A stretch of DNA of 64,000 nucleotides from Streptomyces sp. TRM68367 (GCF_014495685.1 NZ_JACTVI010000018.1:53665-117664); one strand, 5' to 3'. Counted from the stretch's first letter, positions 1 through 9,607 are shown. Notes: generated from the sequence alone by a model not told the origin. Translations and numbers: made by a program.

Positions 1-1622
1 CGATGATCAACCTGCTGCCGGTGATGGTCGCGGTCCGTTTCAGCGCCGCCGAGAACGGCTACTTCTACGTGGCGTACACCGTCGGCGGCACGATGGAGTT
101 CATGGCCATCAACATGGCCTCCTCGCTCACCGCGCACGCCTCGCACGACCCGCGCCAGCTCGCCGACGGCGTCCGTGGGGCGCTGCGCCGCATGACGCTG
201 CTGCTGGTGCCGGTGGTGCTGGTCCTGGTGGTGTTCGCGCCGCAGATCCTCGCGCCGTTCAGCCCGGACTACGCCGAGCACGGCTCCACGGTGCTGCGGC
301 TGCTCGCGGCCGGGGCGCTGCCCAGGGTCGTGGTCGAGCTGTACATAGGAGTGCTGCGGGTCCAGGGCCGCACCGGGGTGCTCGCCGCGCTCCAGGGCGC
401 CATGTGCACGCTGGTGCTGGGCAGCGCGGCCGTGCTGTTCACGCCGGCCGGGATCGCGGGCGCCGGGTGGGCGGTGCTGCTCAGCATGACGGTGATCGCC
501 GTCGTCTCGGTGTTCGGCCTGCGCTCCGCGCTGCGCGGCTCGCAGGACAGGTCCACTGGGCTCGCCCGCGGATCGGTCACTGCGTCCTACGGCACGCACT
601 GGGCGCGGCTGAACGCCACCGCCGGGTACGGCACGAGCTGGGCCCGCCGGGCGGCGTACGAGCACCGGAGCCCCGAAGAGGACACGGTCACGCTGTTCAT
701 CGGGCATCCCGGTTACGAGCGCGAGGCCCTGGAGGCGGACACGCTGGCACTGATCGTCCGCCCGAACGAGGACGACGCCGACCGGCACCGTGCTGAACTG
801 GACGAGGGCGAGAAGGCGCTTGCCGGTCCGGGGGAGCTGGAGGCGCCGGGCCGGCGGGGTACGGCTGGGGAAATCGCCCGGGGCGGGGCCGGTGGGAGTG
901 ATCGTGCCGGGGCTGGGGAGCGGGCGGTGTCGGGCAGTGCGGGCGTGGACGGTGATCGTGCTCGTGCCGACGCTGGTGAGCGGTGGCTGCGAGGGGTGCT
1001 GTGGGGGCTGGTTGTTGTTGCCGTCGGGTTGTTCTGTTTGGCGGTGCGTGGGTTGTCGTGGCTCGGTGGGGGCTCGCCCGAGGGTGAGCTGACCGGGCGT
1101 CGGCTGCTGGCGGGGCTGCCGCTCACCGCGCTGGTGGCCGGGGGGCTGCTGCTCGTGGTGTTCGCCGCCTCGGTGACGCTGTGCGCGCGGCGCGAGCCGT
1201 GGCTGCCCGCGACCGCGCTGGGCGTATCCCTGGCCGCCCTGTACGCCGCGCCCGCCGCGCTCGGATGGGAACCGCGGCCGGTCGGCGGCGCGTTGTATTC
1301 GGAGACGGCCGGTTTCCTCGCGGACGCGACCGGGCTGGGCGGGCCCGAGCCGTTGCTGCGCTGGGCGCCGCCCGTCTTCCAACTGCTGTGTCTCGTGCCG
1401 CTGTGGCTGCTGCTCGCGAGCGTGGGCGGCCGGCTGACGTGGGCGGGACGCTGGGGGGTTGTGTATCTCGTCGCGGTGGGCGGCTGGGTGTGGCGGGAGC
1501 CGCTAGCACCGGTCGCGCTGCCCCTGTTCGCCGTACTCGTCCTGTTCCTGCTGATCGGCCGTGCCGCGTCGGCGACGGTGCTCCGGCACCGCAGACGGCC
1601 GAACGGCCGGTCCAGGGACTGA
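1..1622 (+). CDS. Polysaccharide flippase-like membrane protein, C-terminal part (5' end outside window)
   Basis: The reading frame is open at the left edge, so the N-terminal half is missing. The first ~180 visible residues are alternating hydrophobic segments with short charged loops, ending in a pattern typical of the last helices of MATE/Wzx/MurJ-type polysaccharide exporters (inference, no hallmark motif). Residues ~180-330 are a polar cytoplasmic linker rich in Gly/Arg/Glu, and residues ~330-530 form about five further transmembrane helices that are not usual in Wzx proteins. The following genes encode a large polytopic protein, a small membrane protein and a GH26-like hydrolase on the same strand, so a role in surface polysaccharide export is the likeliest reading. 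Ends with TGA, 38 nt before the next start. Confidence 0.6.
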   Translation, partial: MINLLPVMVAVRFSAAENGYFYVAYTVGGTMEFMAINMASSLTAHASHDPRQLADGVRGALRRMTLLLVPVVLVLVVFAPQILAPFSPDYAEHGSTVLRLLAAGALPRVVVELYIGVLRVQGRTGVLAALQGAMCTLVLGSAAVLFTPAGIAGAGWAVLLSMTVIAVVSVFGLRSALRGSQDRSTGLARGSVTASYGTHWARLNATAGYGTSWARRAAYEHRSPEEDTVTLFIGHPGYEREALEADTLALIVRPNEDDADRHRAELDEGEKALAGPGELEAPGRRGTAGEIARGGAGGSDRAGAGERAVSGSAGVDGDRARADAGERWLRGVLWGLVVVAVGLFCLAVRGLSWLGGGSPEGELTGRRLLAGLPLTALVAGGLLLVVFAASVTLCARREPWLPATALGVSLAALYAAPAALGWEPRPVGGALYSETAGFLADATGLGGPEPLLRWAPPVFQLLCLVPLWLLLASVGGRLTWAGRWGVVYLVAVGGWVWREPLAPVALPLFAVLVLFLLIGRAASATVLRHRRRPNGRSRD

Positions 1623-1660
1623 TCAAGCTCCAGAGCCGCAATTCCAGGGGGGAACCGTCA

Positions 1661-3685
1661 GTGCGTCCGCCAGTAACTGCACAGGAGAGATCCGCGCCAG
1701 AGCCCGCACCGGGACCGCGGACGCCGGACGCCCAGCCGGTGCCATCGGACACCGGGCCGACACCGTCGGACGCCGTGCCCGAGGACCGGCCGCGCCGTTG
1801 GCCGGCCGGCCGGAAGGAACAGGCTGATCAGGCGGACCAGACCGGCCCGATGGGCCAGGCCGACCCGACGGACCAGACCGTGACGGATCTGTCCGATCTG
1901 CCGCCCGTCTGGCCGGGGCGCGGGCTGTTCGTCTGGCCGGCCATTCCGCTGCTCGGGGCGCTGGCGCTGTGGGCGTACGCCGTGCGGCACACGAACGTGT
2001 CCCGGCTCGACGACTTCGGGCTCGTCACCGCGCTGCACCCCACGTTCTGGCTCGGCCTCGTCCTGCTCACGGCGGGCTTCTGGTTCACGCTGCGCGCCCC
2101 GCGCCACCGCAGAGGCTGGCCGGGGGCCTACGTCCTCGGCCTGCTGGTGATGGAGCGGGCCACGCAGGCCGTGCTCTACCCGACCCCGCTGTACTCGTGG
2201 GCGTGGAAGCACGACGAGGTCATCGACCACCTGCTGACGTCCGGGCAGCTGCAGACCGCCGAGCAGCTCGGCGACATGGCCGTGTACGACCAGTGGCCGG
2301 GCTTCTTCGCCGCCCAGGCGGCGCTGGTGCGGCTGCTCGGCGTGGACTCCGCGGCGATGTACATGGCCTGGTGGCCGCTGGCCTCAAGTCTGCTGCTGCT
2401 TCTGCCGCTGCTGCTGATCTACCGCACGTTCACCCAGGACCGGCGGCTGATCTGGACGGCGGTCTGGCTGTTCTGCGTCGGCAACTGGGTCGGCCAGGAC
2501 TACTTCTCCCCGCAGTCCATGGCCTTCGCCCTGCACCTCGCCGTGCTGGCCGTCGTCCTGCGCCGGTACGGCCGTTCCGGCGGACCAGGCGGGTCGCAGC
2601 GCCCGGCCGTGTGGACGGTCGTCCTCACCCTGCTGGTCGTCGCGATCGTCATCTCGCACCAGCTCACCCCGGGCATGCTGGTCGTCTGCCTGGCCGCCCT
2701 GTGCCTGACCCGCCGCTACCGCAGCTGGTTCCCGGTCATCACGACCGTCGTGATCTTCCTGGCCTGGTGCCTGACCGCCGCGCTGCCCTTCCTGTCCGCC
2801 GCGCTGCCGGAAATGATCGCCTCGGTCGGCGATGTCGGCGCCAACGTCGAGACCGGGTACGGCGCCACCCCGACCGGCACCGGAGCGGTGGCGACCTCCT
2901 GGGCGGCCCGGCTGCTGTCGGCCTCCGTGCTGCTGCTCGCACTGGTCGGCGTGCTGCGCCAGCGGGTGCTGCGGCACCGGACGATGCCGCTGCTGCTGCT
3001 CGCCTCGGCCCCGCTGCCGATGTTCGCTGCGAGCAGCTACGGCAGCGAGATGATCTTCCGGGTGCTGATGTTCATGCTGCCCGGCGCCGCCTTCTTCGCC
3101 GCCGCCGCGCTCCTGCCCAAGGTGCGCACGCTGGCCGCCGACGCCGCGCGGGAATCGGGGACCCGGCAGAACGACGTCCGCAGCCGACTGCGCCCAGGCG
3201 TCTGGGTACCGCTCCTCACGCTGCTCGCCGGCACGCTGGCCTTCGTGCCCAGCTACTCGGGCAAGGACCGGATCAACTACTTCCCGCCGCAGGAAGTGGA
3301 CCTCGTCCGCCGGCTCTTCGACCGCGCGGCCCCGGGCTCGCTCGTGGTCGCCGCCGACCGCAACTACCCGCTCGCGTACGCCTCGTACTGGAACGTCGAC
3401 CACTACTGGTTCCTGGAGGACGACCGCCGCCATGTCGACCAGATCCTGAAGGACCCGGCCGCTGTCCTCGCCGGCGACATGGCCGGGGTCGAGCCGCCGG
3501 GCCGGGCCTACTTCCTGCTCACCCAGGGGCAGCTCGCCGACTCCGAGATGAACGGCATGCTCGACGAGGCCCAGCTGAACCGCGTCCGGGAGGCGATAGC
3601 CGCCTCACCGCGGTTCCGGCTCGTGGCGGAGAACAGCGCCGGCGTGGTCTACGAACTGAGGCCGGCGGGAGGAGTGGAGCGATGA
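1661..3685 (+). CDS. Large polytopic membrane protein of the exopolysaccharide locus
   Basis: 674 residues from a GTG at 1661 that sits 4 nt after a strong AGGGGGG ribosome-binding site; the open frame extends much further upstream but overlaps the preceding gene there. Residues 1-80 are a Pro/Asp-rich cytoplasmic tail with short DQAD/DQTG-like repeats. Residues ~85-540 hold about ten to twelve hydrophobic helices, and the last ~120 residues are an extracytoplasmic soluble domain. This is the shape of membrane glycosyltransferases of the GT-C fold and of O-antigen-polymerase-like proteins, but I see no clear DxD motif after helix 1, so the activity is inference. Its stop overlaps the next start (ATGA), which implies translational coupling with the small membrane protein downstream. 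Confidence 0.65.
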   Translation: MRPPVTAQERSAPEPAPGPRTPDAQPVPSDTGPTPSDAVPEDRPRRWPAGRKEQADQADQTGPMGQADPTDQTVTDLSDLPPVWPGRGLFVWPAIPLLGALALWAYAVRHTNVSRLDDFGLVTALHPTFWLGLVLLTAGFWFTLRAPRHRRGWPGAYVLGLLVMERATQAVLYPTPLYSWAWKHDEVIDHLLTSGQLQTAEQLGDMAVYDQWPGFFAAQAALVRLLGVDSAAMYMAWWPLASSLLLLLPLLLIYRTFTQDRRLIWTAVWLFCVGNWVGQDYFSPQSMAFALHLAVLAVVLRRYGRSGGPGGSQRPAVWTVVLTLLVVAIVISHQLTPGMLVVCLAALCLTRRYRSWFPVITTVVIFLAWCLTAALPFLSAALPEMIASVGDVGANVETGYGATPTGTGAVATSWAARLLSASVLLLALVGVLRQRVLRHRTMPLLLLASAPLPMFAASSYGSEMIFRVLMFMLPGAAFFAAAALLPKVRTLAADAARESGTRQNDVRSRLRPGVWVPLLTLLAGTLAFVPSYSGKDRINYFPPQEVDLVRRLFDRAAPGSLVVAADRNYPLAYASYWNVDHYWFLEDDRRHVDQILKDPAAVLAGDMAGVEPPGRAYFLLTQGQLADSEMNGMLDEAQLNRVREAIAASPRFRLVAENSAGVVYELRPAGGVER

Positions 3686-4086
3686 CGGTGACCCCGCAGG
3701 ACCTCGTGGTCCGGATACTGCCCCCGTTCGCCGGCTGGCTCGCCCTCGCCGCGCTCGCGCTGCCCGGCGCGTCACCGCTGCGCGGGGCGGCCGTGGTGGT
3801 GTTCCTGGCGGCGGGGCCGGGCGCGGCCATGGTCAGAGTCTGCGGTCCCGCGCTGCGGGCGCGGCCCGCCGAAGGGCCCGTCGAGCGCCGGGACCCGGAC
3901 TTCGCCCGCCACTCCGACCTGCTGGAGCAGGCGATGCTGATCGTCTTCCTGAGCGTGACCGCCGTCATGCTCGTCGCGACGGTACTGATCGCCACGCACG
4001 TCTTCAGCGCGCAGCACGTGCTGCTGACGCTCACGCTGCTGACCACGCTCGCCGCGTTCTGCCCGCCGCTGCGCGCCTCCCCATAA
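3682..4086 (+). CDS. Small membrane protein, translationally coupled
   Basis: 134 residues. Start ATG at 3682 overlaps the previous stop by 4 nt (ATGA) and is preceded by GGAGGAGTGGAGC. Hydrophobic stretches lie at about residues 12-50 (two close helices) and 85-125 (two helices) with a charged, Arg/Glu-rich loop between them. I do not recognise the family. Position between a polytopic polymerase/glycosyltransferase-like protein and a secreted glycoside hydrolase suggests an accessory subunit of the same polysaccharide machinery. Confidence 0.7.
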   Translation: MTVTPQDLVVRILPPFAGWLALAALALPGASPLRGAAVVVFLAAGPGAAMVRVCGPALRARPAEGPVERRDPDFARHSDLLEQAMLIVFLSVTAVMLVATVLIATHVFSAQHVLLTLTLLTTLAAFCPPLRASP

Positions 4087-4109
4087 CGGACACGGAAGGG
4101 TTCTGCTCA

Positions 4110-5222
4110 GTGAGGTTCGCCCGTCCCTTTCGCCACCGCAAACCCAAACCCCGTGAACGACGGCCCGTCGTCGCCCTGTTGCCGGGCCGTCGCCGCCTGC
4201 TGATCACCTCCAGCACGGTGGTCTGCGCGGTCCTGGTGGCCGTACTCGCCCTGCGCAACGCCTCCGGACCGGCGGGGCCGGACTCCGGGCCGGGCGGGCA
4301 GTGCCGGCCCACGGCACTGCTCGAACCGCCGTGCGGCGCGTGGTTCGGCGCGTTCGTGCCGCACGACCGGGACGACCTGGGGCAGAAGGTGCGCGCCTAC
4401 GAGGAACGCGTGGGCCGCAAGCTCGACATCGTGTACACGTACCACGACATGTCCCTGGCCGAGGGCGCCCGCCGCGAGGGCCAGCTCCTCACGCCCGAGG
4501 AACAGCGCGTGGGCAAGGACCACCTGCTGCTGCTGTCCTGGGAGAGCAAGTGGTGGGGCGGCACGAAGAAGCAGCAGCCGACCTGGCAGCAGATCGCCTC
4601 CGGCGCGCTCGACGACTCCGTCATCGACGTCCAGGCCCGGCGCATCAAGGACTACGGCAAGAAGGTCTTCCTCTCCTTCGACCTGGAGATGGACACCCGC
4701 ACGCCGGACAACGGCACGCCGGAGGAGTACGTGAAGGCGTACCGGCACATCCACGACCGGTTCCGAGAGCTGGGCGTCGACAACGTCGTGTGGACGTGGA
4801 TCACCACCGGGTACCTGAACCACGCCGACGTCATAAAGCGGATGTACCCGGGCGACGAGTACGTCGACTGGGTCGGCTACAACCAGTACAACTACTACCG
4901 CTGCCACGACACGAACTGGCTCACCTTCGCCCAGACCCAGAACGCCACGCACGACTGGATCCGCGCGCACATCTCCGACGACAAGCCGCTGATGCTGTCC
5001 GAGTTCGGCACCGCGGCGGACGCGGACCGGCCGGACCGGCAGGCCGAGTGGTACGCGCAGGTGCCCCGGGTGCTCAAGGGCCTGGACGGCGTCAAGGCGG
5101 CCCTCCAGTGGAACTACCGTGACCCGGGGCCGCACTGCGATCTGGCCCTGGCCAACGACCAGGCCTGGGACAGCCTCCGCAAGGCCGCCGCCGACCCGTA
5201 CCTGAACCAGCCGCTCAAGTAG
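4110..5222 (+). CDS. Membrane-anchored glycoside hydrolase, GH26-like
   Basis: 370 residues from GTG 4110. Residues 1-25 are basic, ~28-50 form an uncleaved signal anchor, and the rest is an extracytoplasmic (beta/alpha)8-type domain. Candidate catalytic acids are Glu193 in a DLEMD context and Glu298 in LSEFGT, which fits the acid/base and nucleophile of clan GH-A enzymes; the spacing and the WTWIT, WVGYNQYNYY and LQWNYRD segments resemble GH26 beta-mannanase/lichenase-type proteins that actinomycetes often encode inside exopolysaccharide loci. Likely trims or edits a beta-linked polymer at the cell surface during export. The substrate cannot be told from sequence. It is followed by convergent transcription from the deacetylase gene. 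Confidence 0.75.
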   Translation: MRFARPFRHRKPKPRERRPVVALLPGRRRLLITSSTVVCAVLVAVLALRNASGPAGPDSGPGGQCRPTALLEPPCGAWFGAFVPHDRDDLGQKVRAYEERVGRKLDIVYTYHDMSLAEGARREGQLLTPEEQRVGKDHLLLLSWESKWWGGTKKQQPTWQQIASGALDDSVIDVQARRIKDYGKKVFLSFDLEMDTRTPDNGTPEEYVKAYRHIHDRFRELGVDNVVWTWITTGYLNHADVIKRMYPGDEYVDWVGYNQYNYYRCHDTNWLTFAQTQNATHDWIRAHISDDKPLMLSEFGTAADADRPDRQAEWYAQVPRVLKGLDGVKAALQWNYRDPGPHCDLALANDQAWDSLRKAAADPYLNQPLK

Positions 5223-5295
5223 CCACCTGATCCGGCCGCTCAAGCAACCCGCTCAAGCAACCCGGACAAGCAACCCCGAACCAGCAGCGGCCGGC

Positions 5296-6138
5296 TCAGC
5301 CCGCGAACTCGGGCCCGCGCACCGCCGCGCGGCCCCGCCGGTACCAGCGCCACGCGATGGTCTTCGGCCCGTCACGGTACGGCGCGATCCGTGCGCCGCT
5401 GCCCGCCAGCCAGCCCTCGACGTCGGCGACGGTGTGGCTGCGGCGCACGATGAGCCGGGCGATGCGGTAACGCTCGTCCCGGTCCGAGCTGAGCGCGTGC
5501 CGTACGGCGGTCGCGGTCTCGTAACCCAGGCGGGCCGCCATGGCCCGTACCCGCGGGCTGTTGTAGCCGTGCGGGTAGGCGAGGTGAGGGACCGGGTGGC
5601 CGAGGGTGTCCTCCAGCATGGCTTTGGAGGTGCGCAGTTCGTACGCCAGGGCCTTGACGGACAGCGTGTCCAGCTGGGCGTGGGTGACGGTGTGGCTGCC
5701 GATCTCCATGCCGGAACGTTCCAGCTCCGCCGCGCGGTCCAGGGTCATCATCGGCGCGGGCGGCAGCAGACTTCGGCCGCCCGGGGTGATGGCTCCGGTG
5801 GTGAGATAGACGGTGGCGCACAGCCCGCGTGCGGCCAGCGCCTCGGCGGTGGGTCCGGGCAGGTCGGCGAACCCGTCGTCGAACGTGAGCAGCACGGGCC
5901 GCGGCGGCAGCGGCGTCCGCCCGGCGAGGTGGTCGGCGACCGCGCTGATGGTGACGGGAGTACGTCCGCTGTCGACGACGGCGTCGAGATGCGCGGCGAA
6001 CTGCCCTGGCGTGACGGTGAATTCGGCGATCCACGCGGGCGGGTCGTCCATCACGGTGTGGTACAGGAAGACGGGTATGCTCCCGCGGCCCGCCACTCTG
6101 CCGTCCGTCCCTCTGTCACCCACAGCGGACTTGCTCAT
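5296..6138 (-). CDS. Polysaccharide deacetylase (NodB/CE4 family)
   Basis: 280 residues. Start chosen at 6138 because its ATG overlaps the stop of the upstream glycosyltransferase gene (ATGA) and is preceded by GGTGGGGGGTC. NodB homology motifs are visible: IPVFLYHTV near the N-terminus, LTFDDGF (metal-binding Asp pair), SHTVTHAQLD (the HxxxH metal ligands) and LAYPHG. Family members remove N- or O-acetyl groups from polysaccharides using a divalent metal. No signal peptide is visible, unlike many secreted homologues, so action on a lipid-linked or intracellular intermediate, or non-classical export, is possible. Co-transcribed with the GT2 and the acyltransferase-like gene. Confidence 0.9.
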   Translation of the reverse strand: MSKSAVGDRGTDGRVAGRGSIPVFLYHTVMDDPPAWIAEFTVTPGQFAAHLDAVVDSGRTPVTISAVADHLAGRTPLPPRPVLLTFDDGFADLPGPTAEALAARGLCATVYLTTGAITPGGRSLLPPAPMMTLDRAAELERSGMEIGSHTVTHAQLDTLSVKALAYELRTSKAMLEDTLGHPVPHLAYPHGYNSPRVRAMAARLGYETATAVRHALSSDRDERYRIARLIVRRSHTVADVEGWLAGSGARIAPYRDGPKTIAWRWYRRGRAAVRGPEFAG

Positions 6139-7481
6139 CGTGACCCCCCACCGACCGAACCACTGCGCGCACCCGCACCCCCGGCACCCGAACCCCTGAG
6201 AGCACGCCGCGCTCGCAGATACCCCACCGGCCCGTACACCATCCCCCGCCGTTGCAGCCGGGAGAGCCGTCGTGGCCACGGATGGTCGCGGGTGCCGTGC
6301 TCGCCGGGCGCCCCGCCGCCCTCCGTGTCCCGTACGGCGGTCAGGGCACGGGCGTGCGCAAGGCCGCGCGGCAGGCGGGCGAGGAACGCCGGCAGCAGCG
6401 TGGGCTGGTTCACCAGGACCGCCGTGAGGTAGGCGGTGAGGCCGGCGCCGTAGCCGTACGCCTGGGTCTCCAGGTCGGCCCAGGTCTCCCGGTGGTGGTG
6501 CCACACCAGCGCCCACGGCGTGTAGCGCAGCCGGTGTCCCTTGGCGAGGACGCGGACGAAGCCGTACAGGTCGTCGCCGCCACGCGCGCGCGTGCCGGCA
6601 CCGGTGGCCGGGTCGAAGCCGCCGACGGCACGCAGCACGTCCGTACGGAAGGCCATGTTGGCGCCCGAGCCGAAACGCCCCGCGGTGAACGGGAACAGCG
6701 GCTCGTCGGCGGGCGGGTCCGCCGGGTCGTACGTGCGGGGCGCGAAGCCCTTGGAGAAGCCGCCGTGGCTCTCCAGCAGCACCTGTGCCGGGGTGCGCAG
6801 CCGCGCCGGCAGGATCAGGCCCGTCGCAGCGCCGAGCCCGGGGTCGGCGGCGAAGGGCGCGGTCAGCTCGGTGACCCAGCGGGGGTCGGCGACGACGTCG
6901 TCGTCCGTGAAGGCGACCACCTCACCGCGCACGGCCGCGAGCCCGCTGTTGTGCGCGGTCGCAAGGCCTGCCACCGGCTCGCACACGTACCGCACGCGCT
7001 CGTCGTACTTCCGCTCGACCAGCTCCCGCGTCCCGTCCGTCACCGGCGCGTTGTCCACGACGACGATCTCGAACCGCGGATGGTCCTGCGCGAGCAGCGA
7101 GTCGAGCGCCCGCGCGAGCTGCCCGGCCCGCTCCCGGGTGGCGACGACGACACTGGCGTACGGCGGTTCGACACCGGCGTACGGCGGCCCGGCGGTCACT
7201 GCCTCCGGAGCCTTTCCGGCCCCCGCGCCCAACGCCTCCCGCGCGAGCCCCGCGAGCACCGCCCCCGGATCAGCCTCCTCCGGCACCCTCCCCACCATCG
7301 TGCCGACCGGCCGCCCATCCCGCCTGACCAGTATGAACACCTCGCCGTGCGTCACCGGCGGGCTCCCCGGACCGGGTCTGAGCACCGCGTCGGCACCCTC
7401 CAGATCCAGCTCGGCGACCTGCACCGGCCTGATGCTCAGGAACCGGCGTATCTCCTCCTGCACATCCGCTGTACGGGACAT
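6135..7481 (-). CDS. Family 2 glycosyltransferase with N-terminal extension
   Basis: 448 residues. Residues 1-125 are a separate alpha/beta region of unknown role (contains HGEVFILVRRDGRPVGTM). The GT-A domain starts near residue 130 with YASVVVATRERAGQL, continues with IVVVDNAP and reaches the metal/nucleotide-binding FTDDDVVADPRWV (DDD) near residue 200; a C-terminal GGFD and GGDDLYGFVR segment matches the acceptor/catalytic base region of GT2 enzymes. Arginine-rich C-terminus. It likely transfers a sugar from an NDP-sugar onto a surface glycan. Its stop overlaps the deacetylase start, and the acyltransferase-like gene lies 29 nt upstream, giving a three-gene operon. Confidence 0.9.
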   Translation of the reverse strand: MSRTADVQEEIRRFLSIRPVQVAELDLEGADAVLRPGPGSPPVTHGEVFILVRRDGRPVGTMVGRVPEEADPGAVLAGLAREALGAGAGKAPEAVTAGPPYAGVEPPYASVVVATRERAGQLARALDSLLAQDHPRFEIVVVDNAPVTDGTRELVERKYDERVRYVCEPVAGLATAHNSGLAAVRGEVVAFTDDDVVADPRWVTELTAPFAADPGLGAATGLILPARLRTPAQVLLESHGGFSKGFAPRTYDPADPPADEPLFPFTAGRFGSGANMAFRTDVLRAVGGFDPATGAGTRARGGDDLYGFVRVLAKGHRLRYTPWALVWHHHRETWADLETQAYGYGAGLTAYLTAVLVNQPTLLPAFLARLPRGLAHARALTAVRDTEGGGAPGEHGTRDHPWPRRLSRLQRRGMVYGPVGYLRARRALRGSGAGGAGARSGSVGGGSR

Positions 7482-7510
7482 GCGGCCTCCCCCTCATGTG
7501 ACCCCGGTTG

Positions 7511-8596
7511 TCAGGCCCGGCGCAGCCGCGCCGCGCCCTTGAGCGTCCGCGACGCCAGCGACGCCAGCCGCGGCCGGCCGCGCACGAAGCTGTGCGCGCG
7601 GCGCGCGGGCTCGCGGCTCAGCCAGTACAGCGCGGCGCCCACCCCCACGCGGGTCGCCGCGCCTTCGTACACCGGCAGTTCGCCCGTCTTGAGCGAGTCC
7701 TTGTACTCGGCCGCGCCCCGCCCCATGTCGAGCATGCCGATGCCCTCGGCCGCCGCCGCCTCGGCCATCCGCAGATGCAGCACGAGACCCGGCGAGTACT
7801 TCGCGAACTCCGGGTCGTACGCCGGGAACCAGCAGGCCAGCACGGACGCCGAACGCAGCCCGAAGTGCGCGGCGACGGGTCGCCCCGCGGCGTACAGCAC
7901 GGAGAGCGTGCCCGTGCACTGCTGCGCCCGCGTCTCGGCGAGCCGGCCGACCAGCTGGCTGATCCAGTCCTGCGCGAACCGGTCGCGGCGGCCCGTCCGG
8001 CGGTACTGGGCCGACTTCCAGCCCATCAGCGTGCGCAGCGCGGCCGGGTCGCGTTCGTCGAACACGAACCGCACCTCGCCGGCCTGACGGCCGAGCCGGC
8101 GCTCCTTCGCGAGAGTCGTCTTCAGGAACTTCGGCGACTGGACGCGTAGCACGGACTCGTAGGTCTCGTAGCCCTTCTCCATGTCGATGACGAAGGTGGC
8201 GTGCTCCTCCGCCGCGTACGGCACGAACAGCCGCTGCTCCGCCTCCAGGTTGTCGAAGGCGAAGCTGGAGAGCGAGCAGGCCCGCAGCAGCCGGCCGGTG
8301 TCCGGCACGAGACCGGGCCGCAGCACCGCGCCATGGCAGTCCGACACCCCGAGCCCGATCGCCCGGCCCTGCCCCAGCGGCCCCCGTTCGAACGGCAGGA
8401 AGCCGGCCGTCTCACCGCCCTCCCGCAGCACGGCCACTCTGGCCTGCGGCCGCACGTGGCCCACCGCCTCGGTGAACTCCGGTTCCATGAACGGGTTGCG
8501 CGGCGCCTCGGACAGGGCGCGCAGCTCGCGCCACCGTTCCCTGTCCCCCTCGCCGAGTTCCCCGGTCCTCAGCACGCGAATGCGCCCATTGCTCAA
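7511..8596 (-). CDS. GNAT-fold BioF2/FemAB-like acyltransferase
   Basis: 361 residues from TTG 8596, chosen because GGGGGGTCAGG lies immediately upstream in the same arrangement as at the deacetylase start; a longer frame exists but has no ribosome-binding site. Two GNAT-like halves can be seen: residues ~1-150 (PFMEPEFTEAV, AGFLPFERGPLGQGRAIG) and ~150-330 (LKTTLAKERRLGR, TLSVLYAAGRPVAAHFGL, LDMGRGAAEYKDSLKTG). This is the signature of the BioF2/CelD/BcsL-like acetyltransferase family and of FemAB relatives, often found in exopolysaccharide clusters. It probably adds an acyl or aminoacyl group to the glycan or its lipid carrier. Confidence 0.8.
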   Translation of the reverse strand: MSNGRIRVLRTGELGEGDRERWRELRALSEAPRNPFMEPEFTEAVGHVRPQARVAVLREGGETAGFLPFERGPLGQGRAIGLGVSDCHGAVLRPGLVPDTGRLLRACSLSSFAFDNLEAEQRLFVPYAAEEHATFVIDMEKGYETYESVLRVQSPKFLKTTLAKERRLGRQAGEVRFVFDERDPAALRTLMGWKSAQYRRTGRRDRFAQDWISQLVGRLAETRAQQCTGTLSVLYAAGRPVAAHFGLRSASVLACWFPAYDPEFAKYSPGLVLHLRMAEAAAAEGIGMLDMGRGAAEYKDSLKTGELPVYEGAATRVGVGAALYWLSREPARRAHSFVRGRPRLASLASRTLKGAARLRRA

Positions 8597-8780
8597 CCTG
8601 ACCCCCCGATCAGTCCCCCCTGAACACTTGGAAGGTACCGCCCGGGAGCACCCGGACGGTAGGTAGCGGAGCATGTTGTTGCCAACCGGTGCAGAAGCCT
8701 TTTACCGGCCCCCTACCAGCGATGCCGGAAACCGGCCACCACGGAACGGGAGCACCTCCGGGTGTACCTATCCTCTGATC

Positions 8781-9587
8781 ATGGCCGCACCCCTCGCATA
8801 TTCACTCGTCGCCACCGACCTGGACGGAACGCTCCTGCGTGGCGACGACACCCTCTCCGACCGGTCCGTCGCCGCGCTCGCGCGGGCGGCGGACGCCGGC
8901 GCTCAGCACCTCGTGGTGACGGGCCGCCCGGCGCCGCGAGTGCGGCCCCTGCTCGACGACCTGATGTGCGGGGGGCTCGCAGTGTGCGGCCAGGGCGCGC
9001 AGGTGTACGACGCCGGCGCGGACCGCCTGCTGTGGTCGGTCACCCTGGACCGGGAGCTGGCCGAGACCGCGCTCGGCAAGATCGAGGCCGAGGTGGGGCA
9101 GGTGTACGCCGCGGTCGACCAGGACGGCGTCGACGGGCTCACGCTGATCGAGCCGGGGTACCTGATGCCGCACCCGACCCTGCCCGCCGTGCGGGTCGGG
9201 CGGCGCGATGACCTGTGGTGCGCGCCGATCAGCAAGGTGCTGCTGCGCCACCCCGACCTGTCCGACGACGAGTTGGCGGCGACCGCGCGCGAGGCGGTCG
9301 GCTCGCTGGCGACGGTCACCATGTCGGGTCCGGGGACCGTGGAGCTCCAGCCGTGCGGCATCACCAAGGCAACCGGGCTGGCGCTGGCCGCCCGGCACCT
9401 GGGTCTTGGCCCGGCGCGGACCATCGCCTTCGGCGACATGCCGAACGACATCCCGATGTTCGACTGGGCCGGTTACGGCGTCGCGATGGCCAACGCCCAC
9501 CCCGAACTCAAGGCGGTGGCCGACGAGATCACCCTGTCGAACGAGGACGACGGCATCGCCGTCGTCCTCGAAAGACTGTTTCCGTGA
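8781..9587 (+). CDS. HAD-superfamily Cof-type hydrolase
   Basis: 268 residues from ATG 8781. Motif I is DLDGTLL (nucleophile and acid/base Asp) near residue 13, motif II VTGRP near 47, a conserved Lys in SKVLLRH/GITKATG and motif III FGDMPNDIPMF near 225, with a C2-type cap between. This is the layout of Cof/YidA sugar-phosphate and nucleotide phosphatases. Substrate unknown. Transcribed divergently from the acyltransferase gene across 184 bp and convergently with the LysM gene. Confidence 0.9.
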   Translation: MAAPLAYSLVATDLDGTLLRGDDTLSDRSVAALARAADAGAQHLVVTGRPAPRVRPLLDDLMCGGLAVCGQGAQVYDAGADRLLWSVTLDRELAETALGKIEAEVGQVYAAVDQDGVDGLTLIEPGYLMPHPTLPAVRVGRRDDLWCAPISKVLLRHPDLSDDELAATAREAVGSLATVTMSGPGTVELQPCGITKATGLALAARHLGLGPARTIAFGDMPNDIPMFDWAGYGVAMANAHPELKAVADEITLSNEDDGIAVVLERLFP

Positions 9588-9607
9588 ACCTGCGCTCAGG
9601 CCGTGCC

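Noticed and set aside
2384..3433. Long open frame on the - strand opposite the polytopic protein gene
   Set aside because: Codon pattern is a shadow of the + strand gene; product is His/Gln/Gly-rich without any domain.
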